DNA of 11,528 bases from Candidatus Hydrothermarchaeota archaeon. GTDB lineage: Archaea; Hydrothermarchaeota; Hydrothermarchaeia; Hydrothermarchaeales; WAQR01. This document shows positions 6,814-11,528 of the stretch, in pieces. The stretch spans positions 1 through 11,528 of the forward strand of contig WAQR01000054.1 of assembly GCA_015520145.1 (NCBI GenBank). Reading direction: 5' to 3'. Every line of letters starts with the position of its first letter. Position 1 is the stretch's first letter. Below the pieces are notes generated by a model. That model saw only the letters and a program-made list of their open reading frames with translations, ran no database searches and was not told the DNA's origin. Position numbers and translations under genes: made by a program.

Positions 6814-6824
6814 GGTATATATTC
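6814..6824 (-). promoter_or_regulatory. TATA box of the PHP-gar1-cofC cluster
   Basis: The minus strand reads GAATATATACC. A start point about 25 bases downstream coincides with the ATG at 6792, and there is no ribosome site between. That is the arrangement of a leaderless archaeal transcript. Confidence 0.5.
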
Positions 6825-6919
6825 CTATTCCTTCCCAGGCCCTCCAATATCCCCTCACAGTTAAACCCTCCAAGTTAAACACAGTTAGAAGGTACAAGGT
6901 ACATTTAGGGTAACGTTTA

Positions 6920-6949
6920 GTTGAAGGACAGATGGTTGAAGGATAGATT
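6920..6949 (+). repeat. Two tandem 15-bp repeats before argB
   Basis: GTTGAAGGACAGATG at 6920-6934 is followed directly by GTTGAAGGATAGATT at 6935-6949, 13 of 15 bases identical. The pair lies 30-60 bases before the argB start, overlapping the TATA-like GATTTAAA (6946-6953). A regulator binding two sites 1.5 helical turns apart would fit, but no regulator is visible. The rest of 6793-6966 holds only the two divergent promoters and a small ggtac-type duplication near 6894-6903. Confidence 0.6.
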
Positions 6950-6978
6950 TAAATGCCTGGATTACAATGGAGACATTT

Positions 6979-7857
6979 ATGAAAAACATTGATGTACTGG
7001 TCGAGGCCCTCCCTTATATCGAGGAATTCCACGGCGCGTATGTCGTAATAAAATACGGCGGTCACGCAATGCTCGACAGTGACGCCAAAAACTGGACAAT
7101 AAAAGACACAATCCTTCTAAAATATATCGGCATGAAACCGATTATAGTACACGGCGGCGGGCCTGAAATCACCGCTGCCATGAAAAAGATGGGCAAACAA
7201 CCGGAATTTATCGAAGGACTTAGAATAACAGACGAAGAGACCCTGGACATCGCACAGATGGTCCTTGTTGGAAAGATAAATACCGACCTGGTATCAAGGT
7301 TCAATTCCCGCGGCTGCAAATCAGTCGGTCTTTCCGGTAAGGACGGCAGACTCATAATGGCCAGGAAAAAGTCGCCTCAAAAGATTCTGAAAAAAGACGG
7401 TGAAAAAGAGGTAGATCTCGGACTTGTAGGCGAGACCGAGAAGATAAACCCGGAAATAATAGAGATCCTGACATCCCACGGCTATATCCCTGTCATCGCC
7501 CCGATAGGGCTTTCAAAAAAAGGCACGAGCCTGAACCTAAACGCAGACACGGTTGCAGGCGATATTGCCCATGCCGTCAAGGCAAAGAAACTCATCATAT
7601 TAACAGACGTGCCGGGTGTCATGGAGAACCTGGAAGATAAAAATGGCCTTATGAGGGAACTGAAGACAACCGATATAAAAAGGCTGATTAGAAAAGGTAT
7701 CATAAAAGGCTCGATGATTCCAAAGACCCGGGCATGTGTGAGAGCGGTCGTGGCAGGTGTAGAAACTGCTCATATTATTGATGGCAGGGTAAGGCACTCG
7801 ATCCTTGCGGAGCTGTTCACCGACGAGGGTATCGGGACGATGATTAAAAAGGACTAG
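6979..7857 (+). CDS. argB: Acetylglutamate kinase
   Basis: The enzyme phosphorylates N-acetyl-L-glutamate with ATP, the second step of arginine synthesis by the acetylated route. The 292-residue product carries the amino-acid-kinase fold: EALPYIEEFHGAYVVIKYGG near the start with the ATP-binding Lys25, VHGGGPE at 57-63, GLSGKDG at 117-123, NLNADTVAGDIA at 186-197 and LTDVPGV at 208-214. I prefer the ATG at 6979 over that at 6967, because GGAG at 6969-6972 is 6 bases before it and the N-terminus then matches the usual length. It stands apart from other arg genes here. Its stop overlaps the 3' end of the convergent pcm by 14 bases. The tandem repeat upstream may be its operator. Confidence 0.96.
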   Translation: MKNIDVLVEALPYIEEFHGAYVVIKYGGHAMLDSDAKNWTIKDTILLKYIGMKPIIVHGGGPEITAAMKKMGKQPEFIEGLRITDEETLDIAQMVLVGKINTDLVSRFNSRGCKSVGLSGKDGRLIMARKKSPQKILKKDGEKEVDLGLVGETEKINPEIIEILTSHGYIPVIAPIGLSKKGTSLNLNADTVAGDIAHAVKAKKLIILTDVPGVMENLEDKNGLMRELKTTDIKRLIRKGIIKGSMIPKTRACVRAVVAGVETAHIIDGRVRHSILAELFTDEGIGTMIKKD

Positions 7858-8491
7858 ACCAGCCGTCCTCCCCTACCAGAGGCACAAATGCACATCCTCC
7901 AAGACTCCGTTTCTCGATTCTCCCAGAAACCTTCCTTACCTCAATCAGTTCCTGATAATATCTAGAACCCACCGGGACGAGAAGCAGCCCACCGTCCTTT
8001 AACTGTTCTACAAGGGCATCAGGAACCTCAGGTGCCCCGGCTGTAACAATGATCCGGTCATACGGTGCCTCTTTCTCGTAGCCTTTTGTCCCGTCCCCGT
8101 GGATAATCTCAACCAGCTCGCAGCCTGCATCTGCAAGATTTTCCCGCGCCCTCTTTACCAGGTTTTCAACCCTCTCAATAGAGATGACCTTCCTTTTTAC
8201 AATCTCTGCAATAACACATGCGTGGTATCCAGTACCCGCCCCTACCTCCAGAACCTTATGACCTCTGTCAAGCCTTAACGCATCGCACATCATTGCAACC
8301 ATATGCGGGGCAGAAATGGTCTGGTCATCACCCACCGGCAGTGGCTGGTCATAATAGGCCTGGTGCTGTATCTCCGCTGGAACAAAAACGTGCCGCGGGA
8401 CTTTCATCATCGCCTCGATGACCTCTCTACTCCTGAGATACCCGGACGTCACCAGCTTCTCGACCATCTCTTTTCTTTCTCTTTCGTACAT
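7844..8491 (-). CDS. pcm: Protein-L-isoaspartate O-methyltransferase
   Basis: The enzyme uses S-adenosylmethionine to methylate L-isoaspartyl residues in damaged proteins, starting their repair in the cytoplasm. The family pattern is clear: MVEKLVTSGYL at the start, VPRHVFVP at 31-38, YYDQPLPVGDDQTIS ending at residue 60 (substrate-binding loop), and SAM motif I LEVGAGTGYH at 81-90. HGDGTKGY, RIIVTAGAPEVPDAL and LLLVPVGSR follow. I place the start at the ATG at 8491 (215 residues), because GGAG lies 5 bases upstream; a TTG at 8530 would add 13 residues, mostly Asn, with no support. It converges on argB, sharing 14 bases at the ends. With the DUF62 gene nearby, this part of the window has two SAM-using enzymes, probably by chance. 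Confidence 0.96.
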   Translation of the reverse strand: MYERERKEMVEKLVTSGYLRSREVIEAMMKVPRHVFVPAEIQHQAYYDQPLPVGDDQTISAPHMVAMMCDALRLDRGHKVLEVGAGTGYHACVIAEIVKRKVISIERVENLVKRARENLADAGCELVEIIHGDGTKGYEKEAPYDRIIVTAGAPEVPDALVEQLKDGGLLLVPVGSRYYQELIEVRKVSGRIEKRSLGGCAFVPLVGEDGWSSPF

Positions 8492-8528
8492 CTTCTCTCC
8501 AACAACAAAAATATTATTATTGTTATTC

Positions 8529-8543
8529 AATTTATTTTTATGG
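8529..8543 (-). promoter_or_regulatory. Candidate TATA box of pcm
   Basis: The minus strand reads CCATAAAAATAAATT. A start about 25 bases downstream, near 8511, would leave a 20-base leader containing GGAG before the ATG at 8491. The repeated TTATAAAT sequences further upstream are an alternative promoter. Confidence 0.4.
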
Positions 8544-8578
8544 TCGAGAGGATTAAAGTAATTAGGTAAAGAGATATA

Positions 8579-8602
8579 TTTATAAGATTATTTATAAGAT
8601 TA
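8579..8602. repeat. Tandem 12-bp TATA-like repeat
   Basis: TTTATAAGATTA occurs twice in a row, followed by a partial third unit TAAGA. Read on either strand the unit holds a TATA-like core (TTATAA). It lies between divergent pcm and the tRNA/DUF62 side and could serve either direction. It is about 100 bases from the tRNA, too far to be that gene's TATA box. Confidence 0.55.
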
Positions 8603-8637
8603 TAAGAGAAACCAGGAAGGCAGAGGTCAGGAAGATC

Positions 8638-8673
8638 CTTGACTTTTTGCCTCAGGGTCGACAAAAAGTCAAG
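8638..8673. repeat. Perfect 12-bp inverted repeat
   Basis: CTTGACTTTTTG at 8638-8649 and its exact complement CAAAAAGTCAAG at 8662-8673 flank a 12-base loop. If transcribed it would form a 12-pair hairpin. The left arm is part of a 19-base sequence repeated directly at 8693-8711, so the right arm could pair equally well with either copy. Confidence 0.8.
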
Positions 8674-8678
8674 TCGGG

Positions 8679-8687
8679 CATAAATAA
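8679..8687 (+). promoter_or_regulatory. TATA box of tRNA-Thr
   Basis: CATAAATAA is centred about 24 bases upstream of the first tRNA base, the right distance for archaeal TBP/TFB initiation. It sits inside the 22-base spacer of an inverted repeat formed by 8662-8673 and 8696-8707, so protein or cruciform formation there would compete with TBP. Confidence 0.55.
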
Positions 8688-8706
8688 CCGGTATCCTTGA
8701 CTTTTT

Positions 8707-8780
8707 GCCTCCGTAGCTCAGCTGGTTAGAGCGACTGACTTGTAATCAGTAGGTCGGGGGTTCGAATCCCTCCGGGGGCT
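8707..8780 (+). tRNA. tRNA-Thr (anticodon TGT)
   Basis: All four arms fold. The 7-pair acceptor stem joins GCCTCCG (8707-8713) with CGGGGGC (8773-8779), including one T-G pair. The D arm contains TAGCTCAGCTGGTTAGAGC. The anticodon stem ACTGA/TCAGT encloses the loop CTTGTAA with anticodon TGT at its centre. The T arm is GGGGG-TTCGAAT-CCCTC. The discriminator base is T, usual for archaeal tRNA-Thr, and CCA is not encoded (TCT follows). There is no intron. The tRNA reads ACA codons, and ACG/others by wobble at most. Confidence 0.97.
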
Positions 8781-8820
8781 TCTGTGACCGTATTACCTCT
8801 TCCGGGACAGCAGGAAAAGT

Positions 8821-8874
8821 AGGATATCGCAGGATATTGTAGGATATTGTAGGATATCTCAGGATACAGGATAT
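8821..8874 (+). repeat. AGGATAT array with 10-bp period before the DUF62 gene
   Basis: Four consecutive 10-base units start at 8821, 8831, 8841 and 8851 (AGGATAT followed by CGC, TGT, TGT, CTC). Two shorter units follow, AGGATAC at 8861 and AGGATAT at 8868. A weaker AGGAAAAGT precedes them at 8812. The spacing is close to one helical turn, so repeated sites would face the same side of the DNA. Each unit also contains GGAT, and the last lies about 7 bases before the ATG at 8881, so it doubles as a ribosome site. Replication slippage could also have made it. Confidence 0.85.
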
Positions 8875-8880
8875 AGAAAA

Positions 8881-9642
8881 ATGATAACTCTTATAACAGA
8901 CTTTGGGGACTCTGAATATGTAGGTGCGCTAAAAGGTGTGATCTACTCAATATGCCCCGAGGCGAAGGTAGTAGATATCACAAACAACATAAAAAAATTC
9001 GATATCCGGCACGCTGCATTTGTCGTGCATACCACAACAGGATACTTTCCAAAAGGTGCGGTTCACTGTGTCGTTGTTGACCCTGGTGTAGGTACCGGGC
9101 GCAGGAGTGTTATAGTAAAGACAGGAAACTACACGTATATCGGTCCTGACAACGGTGTTTTTACATTTATAAAAAATATCCGTAAAGTCTATGAAATAAC
9201 AGTCCCATCAAAATCAAAAACCTTTCATGGGAGAGACGTGTTTTGTAAAATCGCTGCAAGAATTGAATGCGGCGCAGAAGCAGAGAGATTCGGGAACGAG
9301 ACCCAGGACGTAAAAAGGCTCGATATCACAGAGAGCAATATGGAGATGGGGATAATAACAGGTGAGATAATCTGCACAGATTATTTCGGGAATGTGATCA
9401 CAAACATCAGGGCGGACTTGATAGACAAACGGAAGAAGATAAAATACAACGATGTGCTCCAGGTGAAGATTAACACGGCCAGATATACGGTCAGGTTCAT
9501 AGAAAGCTATGGGTTTGCAGAAAAAGGCGAACTGATATGCCTTGTAGGGAGTGCGGGCTATCTGGAACTTGCTGTAAACCAGGGCAATGCTGAAAAAGCT
9601 TTAAATGTGAGGGGCGGGGAAAAGGTAGAGATTGAGGCATAG
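8881..9642 (+). CDS. SAM-hydroxide adenosyltransferase (SAM hydrolase, DUF62 family)
   Basis: Family members cleave S-adenosylmethionine with water, giving adenosine and methionine; related bacterial enzymes use chloride or fluoride. The protein has 253 residues. Motifs in order are TDFGDSEYVGALKGVI (residues 6-21), VVDPGVGTGRRS (65-76), GPDNG (88-92), FHGRDVF (115-121), DYFGNVITN in the C-terminal domain and GSAGYLELAVNQGNA near the end. The Asp-Arg-His set described for the hydroxide-type enzymes is present as Asp67, Arg74/75 and His116, so hydrolase rather than halogenase activity is expected. The ATG at 8881 follows the AGGATAT array. nadM starts two bases after its stop, so both are one transcript. 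Why cells hydrolyse SAM is not settled; relieving SAM excess or supplying adenosine are possible. Confidence 0.92.
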   Translation: MITLITDFGDSEYVGALKGVIYSICPEAKVVDITNNIKKFDIRHAAFVVHTTTGYFPKGAVHCVVVDPGVGTGRRSVIVKTGNYTYIGPDNGVFTFIKNIRKVYEITVPSKSKTFHGRDVFCKIAARIECGAEAERFGNETQDVKRLDITESNMEMGIITGEIICTDYFGNVITNIRADLIDKRKKIKYNDVLQVKINTARYTVRFIESYGFAEKGELICLVGSAGYLELAVNQGNAEKALNVRGGEKVEIEA

Positions 9643-9644
9643 TT

Positions 9645-10160
9645 ATGAGAGGACTTTTAATCGGGCGGTTTCAGCCGTTCCACAACGGCCACTCTTATGT
9701 GATAAGGGAGGTATTAAAGGAAAACGAAGAGATCATAATAGGCATAGGGAGCGCCCAGATAAGCCATACACTGGAAAACCCGTTTACAGCAGGTGAACGG
9801 GTGATGATGGTTTCAAAAAGCCTGTATGAAAACGGTATCAAGAAGAACTATTACATAATCCCGATACCTGACGTAAACAATAACTCCCTGTGGGTCCCGC
9901 ATGTAAGAAGCCTGACCCCTCCGTTTAACAAGGTATATTCAGGAAATACGCTGGTAAAAAGGCTCTTTGGCGAGGTTGGTGTGAAGGTCGAGACCCCGCC
10001 AATGTACAACAGAGAGGAGTACTCAGGTACCATGATAAGAAAGCGGATTTTAAATGACGAACCATGGGTTGACTTTGTCCCGAGAGCGGTTGTTGATGTT
10101 ATAAATGAGGTAAGTGGAGTCTCAAGGCTGAAAGACCTTGCTAAAAGCGATAGAGCATAG
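9645..10160 (+). CDS. nadM: Nicotinamide-nucleotide adenylyltransferase (archaeal type)
   Basis: The enzyme joins nicotinamide mononucleotide to AMP from ATP, making NAD+, the last step of NAD synthesis. The 171-residue length is typical of the archaeal family. GRFQPFHNGH at residues 7-16 is the HxGH-type nucleotidyl-transfer motif, and SGTMIRKRI at 127-135 is the second, ISSTxxR-like motif. ENPFTAGERVMMV and NNNSLWVPHV between them are family blocks. The ATG comes two bases after the DUF62 stop, with GAGG 8 bases upstream inside the previous gene, so translation is probably coupled. The last 20 bases overlap the end of the convergent fusion gene. Both operon members handle adenosyl compounds, but a functional tie is inference. 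Confidence 0.95.
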   Translation: MRGLLIGRFQPFHNGHSYVIREVLKENEEIIIGIGSAQISHTLENPFTAGERVMMVSKSLYENGIKKNYYIIPIPDVNNNSLWVPHVRSLTPPFNKVYSGNTLVKRLFGEVGVKVETPPMYNREEYSGTMIRKRILNDEPWVDFVPRAVVDVINEVSGVSRLKDLAKSDRA

Positions 10161-11253
10161 CCCTGTCTACCCTCCCACCTCTTATTACGACCCCTTCTTC
10201 TTCCAGGAGCTGTTTCTTCCTTTCAGCCCCGCCAGAATAACTTCCAAGCGACATATCGGATTTCACAACCCTGTGGCACGGTATTACTATCGGGAACGGG
10301 TTCTTTGCCATGATACTGCCTACCGCACGGCATGCATCCGGACTGCCGGCAGCTCTCGCGACTTCTTTATATGTGGAGACCCTGCCTTTTGGTATCTGCC
10401 TGACCTTCTCCATGACCCTTTTCTGGAAGGGGGTGAAGTTTGAAAGGTCGGGCATATCGATATCTGCCAGGTATTCGCCAAGGCTTTTGCCCTGACTCTT
10501 TGCAATCTCCCTCAGCCCCCTGTCTACTCCAGTCGAGTACTGTATCGCTTTTTTTCCCCTGTTGAGGATTGCATCAGGAAGCCCCCTCTTCTTTGCCACT
10601 TCCTTTAAGATATATTTCCTGATACCGTCTTTAATCTTCAGTTCAACAGGTATCTGCCTGGCCAGCGACACGACCTCCCTGTCAAGGTATGGGAGGGCAA
10701 ATCTGACCCCTGTAGCAGCTGCGATTGCATTGTCGCGTCTTAGGTTGTCCTGCTCGATATTTATCAGGTCTTTTAAAAGCGCGGTTTCAAGGTCATTTTT
10801 TGACATGCCAAGATAGCGGTGGTAGCCGCCGAACAGTTCATCTGCCCCCTGCCCTGCAACAACCATGGATGCCCCATTATCTTTTGCAGCTTTACAGGCA
10901 GCATATATCGGGATGCCGATATCTACCTGGAGCGGGCTTTTCTCCCCGGTTGCTGTGATCACGTCTTTTGCAAGTCCTGGCAGGTCCTGCGTTCTGATAT
11001 CGCTGAAAACCGAGCGGGAGGTGAAATATCCTGCTGCCTCTTTTATGAACGTGAAATCAGGCGACCCCCTGATGGCAACGGAGACCAGGATGGGCGTCTT
11101 GCCAAGGTCCTCTAAGACCTTTACCAGAAGCGAGCTGTCAAGTCCGCCTGAAAATAGTACTGCATACCCATTACTGTCATCTATGCGCATAACAGCATTT
11201 TCGATTGCCATATCGAGTTTGTCCACAATTTTCTGTTCTAACATGGCCGGCAT
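10141..11253 (-). CDS. Fusion of asparagine-synthase-type domain with O6-alkylguanine-DNA alkyltransferase domain
   Basis: The single reading frame joins two domains. Residues 1-268 are an asparagine-synthase-like ATP-pyrophosphatase: PP-loop SGGLDSS at 35-41 and GQGADELFGGYHRY from 134. The N-terminal glutaminase domain with its catalytic Cys is absent, so any amidation would need ammonia or another donor. Residues 273-370 are the DNA-binding/active-site domain of MGMT/Ogt: FTPFQKRVMEKVRQIPKGRV, STYKEVARAAG, and PCHRV with acceptor Cys326, followed by GSYSGGAERKKQLL. Because Cys is present, it should be an active suicidal alkyltransferase, not an ATL. The ATG at 11253 is favoured by the TATA box about 30 bases upstream (leaderless); 11244 is an alternative, and the open frame further left lacks support. 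The role of the union is unknown. Confidence 0.9.
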   Translation of the reverse strand: MPAMLEQKIVDKLDMAIENAVMRIDDSNGYAVLFSGGLDSSLLVKVLEDLGKTPILVSVAIRGSPDFTFIKEAAGYFTSRSVFSDIRTQDLPGLAKDVITATGEKSPLQVDIGIPIYAACKAAKDNGASMVVAGQGADELFGGYHRYLGMSKNDLETALLKDLINIEQDNLRRDNAIAAATGVRFALPYLDREVVSLARQIPVELKIKDGIRKYILKEVAKKRGLPDAILNRGKKAIQYSTGVDRGLREIAKSQGKSLGEYLADIDMPDLSNFTPFQKRVMEKVRQIPKGRVSTYKEVARAAGSPDACRAVGSIMAKNPFPIVIPCHRVVKSDMSLGSYSGGAERKKQLLEEEGVVIRGGRVDRAMLYRF

Positions 11254-11276
11254 GGAGGATAAGTATGTAAGGACGG

Positions 11277-11289
11277 ATTTATAAATTTG
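11277..11289 (-). promoter_or_regulatory. TATA box of the fusion gene
   Basis: The minus strand reads AATTTATAAATCC. A start about 25 bases downstream would fall at about 11256, within a few bases of the ATG at 11253. No Shine-Dalgarno lies between, so a leaderless message is likely and the longer upstream reading frame is not translated. Confidence 0.5.
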
Positions 11290-11316
11290 TGTGTGTTTTA
11301 AATCCCTGTGGACATG

Positions 11317-11344
11317 TGGACAGCGGTGATTGGACAGCGGTGAT
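11317..11344. repeat. Perfect 14-bp tandem repeat
   Basis: TGGACAGCGGTGAT is repeated without a gap (11317-11330 and 11331-11344), preceded by a related GTGGACATG. It lies between the fusion gene's TATA box and the end of the gene fragment on the right, and could be an operator or a slippage product. Confidence 0.75.
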
Positions 11345-11348
11345 GCCT

Positions 11349-11490
11349 CTAACAACGCCCCCCTGGTTTTTTATACTCTTCCATCTTCTTTTTGATTTCC
11401 TCTTACGACATCCATGGCGGTTGATTTTACCTTATCGAGTCTTGATGGAGTTAGGGGGTCGCTCCTGTGGCTGCAATGGTTTCTGCAAAG
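11349..11490 (-). pseudogene. C-terminal fragment of an unidentified protein, disrupted by two apparent 1-base indels
   Basis: Read on the minus strand from 11490, one frame gives FAETIAATGATP, a second continues with LTPSRLDKVKSTAMDVVR, and the first resumes with EIKKKMEEYKKPGGRC and a TAG at 11349-11351. The three pieces join into one natural-looking C-terminus if one C is added in the five-C run near 11455 and one G removed near 11399. The two changes compensate each other, as base-calling errors often do. The 46-residue tail is too short for me to name the family. The fragment abuts adapter sequence, so the gene is cut by the contig end, not by biology. It would lie upstream of the fusion gene on the same strand. 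Confidence 0.45.
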
Positions 11491-11528
11491 CTGTCTCTTA
11501 TGCACATCTGACGCTGCCGACGATCTTA
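11491..11528. other. Nextera/Tn5 sequencing adapter remnant (not genomic)
   Basis: Bases 11491-11509 match the 19-base Tn5 mosaic end CTGTCTCTTATACACATCT with one mismatch (G for A at 11502). Bases 11510-11523 match the read-1 adapter part GACGCTGCCGACGA exactly. The last five bases, TCTTA, fall where the i5 index would begin. From memory they fit the reverse complement of one standard index (GCGTAAGA). The assembly therefore ran through an insert end into the library adapter. Confidence 0.95.

Larger units (their letters stand above)
8635..8711. repeat. 19-bp direct repeat, second copy entering the tRNA gene
   Basis: ATCCTTGACTTTTTGCCTC is found at 8635-8653 and again at 8693-8711, a perfect repeat 58 bases apart. 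The last five bases of the second copy are the first five of the tRNA-Thr. Between the copies lie the complementary arm (8662-8673) and the tRNA TATA box. Confidence 0.85.

Noticed and set aside
7844..7857. Overlap of the argB and pcm ends as a regulatory antisense device
   Set aside because: Short tail-to-tail overlaps are common in compact genomes; the same occurs at 10141-10160.
8635..8711. Integration (att) site at the tRNA-Thr
   Set aside because: Only five tRNA bases are shared, at the 5' end. Archaeal integrases usually duplicate the 3' part, and no integrase or element lies between the copies.
8821..8874. CRISPR array
   Set aside because: Units are about 10 bases with 3-base spacers, far too short, and no cas gene is present.
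11254..11355. N-terminal extension of the fusion protein to 11355
   Set aside because: It would cross the TATA box and the 14-bp repeats, has no homology to the asparagine synthase start and no ribosome site.
11413..11528. Plus-strand reading frame open to the right edge (starting MAVDFTLSSLDG)
   Set aside because: It runs through the sequencing adapter and is antisense to the better supported gene tail.

Overview
The window reads as archaeal, most likely a euryarchaeon of the methanogen/ANME type. The evidence is an H/ACA snoRNP protein (Gar1), the coenzyme F420 enzyme CofC, an archaeal NMN adenylyltransferase (NadM), TATA-box promoters at archaeal spacing, a tRNA-Thr without encoded CCA, and pilin-like proteins dense in N-glycosylation sequons. 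The species cannot be fixed from the sequence.

Left part (1-2320): an AT-rich mosaic of surface-protein pieces. A degenerate copy of a pilin-like 3' end lies on the minus strand at the left edge. It is followed on the plus strand by four ORFs joined by ATGA stop/start overlaps: a truncated signal-peptide ORF, two paralogous membrane proteins with about seven predicted TM segments each, and a small secreted protein interrupted by a frameshift. The left-edge copy and the homologous part of the intact gene at 2454-2509 form a direct repeat bracketing this cassette.

Centre left (2321-4977, minus): an operon of three membrane-anchored pilin-like proteins with alignable N-termini. The last combines the pilin-like anchor with an Ig-like domain and an archaellin-like C-terminal domain rich in Cys and Met.

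Centre (5072-6792, minus): a housekeeping cluster, PHP-domain phosphoesterase - gar1 - cofC. Divergently, argB (plus) overlaps tail to tail with pcm (minus).

Centre right (8492-10160): a repeat-rich intergenic region with the tRNA-Thr gene, then a SAM-hydroxide adenosyltransferase (DUF62) gene preceded by a 10-bp-period AGGATAT array, then nadM two bases later.

Right part (10141-11528): a minus-strand fusion of an asparagine-synthase-type ATP-pyrophosphatase domain to an O6-alkylguanine-DNA alkyltransferase domain. Beyond it is a broken C-terminal gene fragment. The last 38 bases are not genomic: 11491-11523 match the Nextera/Tn5 read-1 sequencing adapter with one mismatch, so the contig ends here and nearby indels are suspect.

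No CRISPR array, insertion sequence, rRNA or complete new defence system was seen. The least explained pieces are the ATGA-linked membrane-protein cassette, the A-A'-A repeat around the tRNA promoter, the AGGATAT array and the fusion protein.
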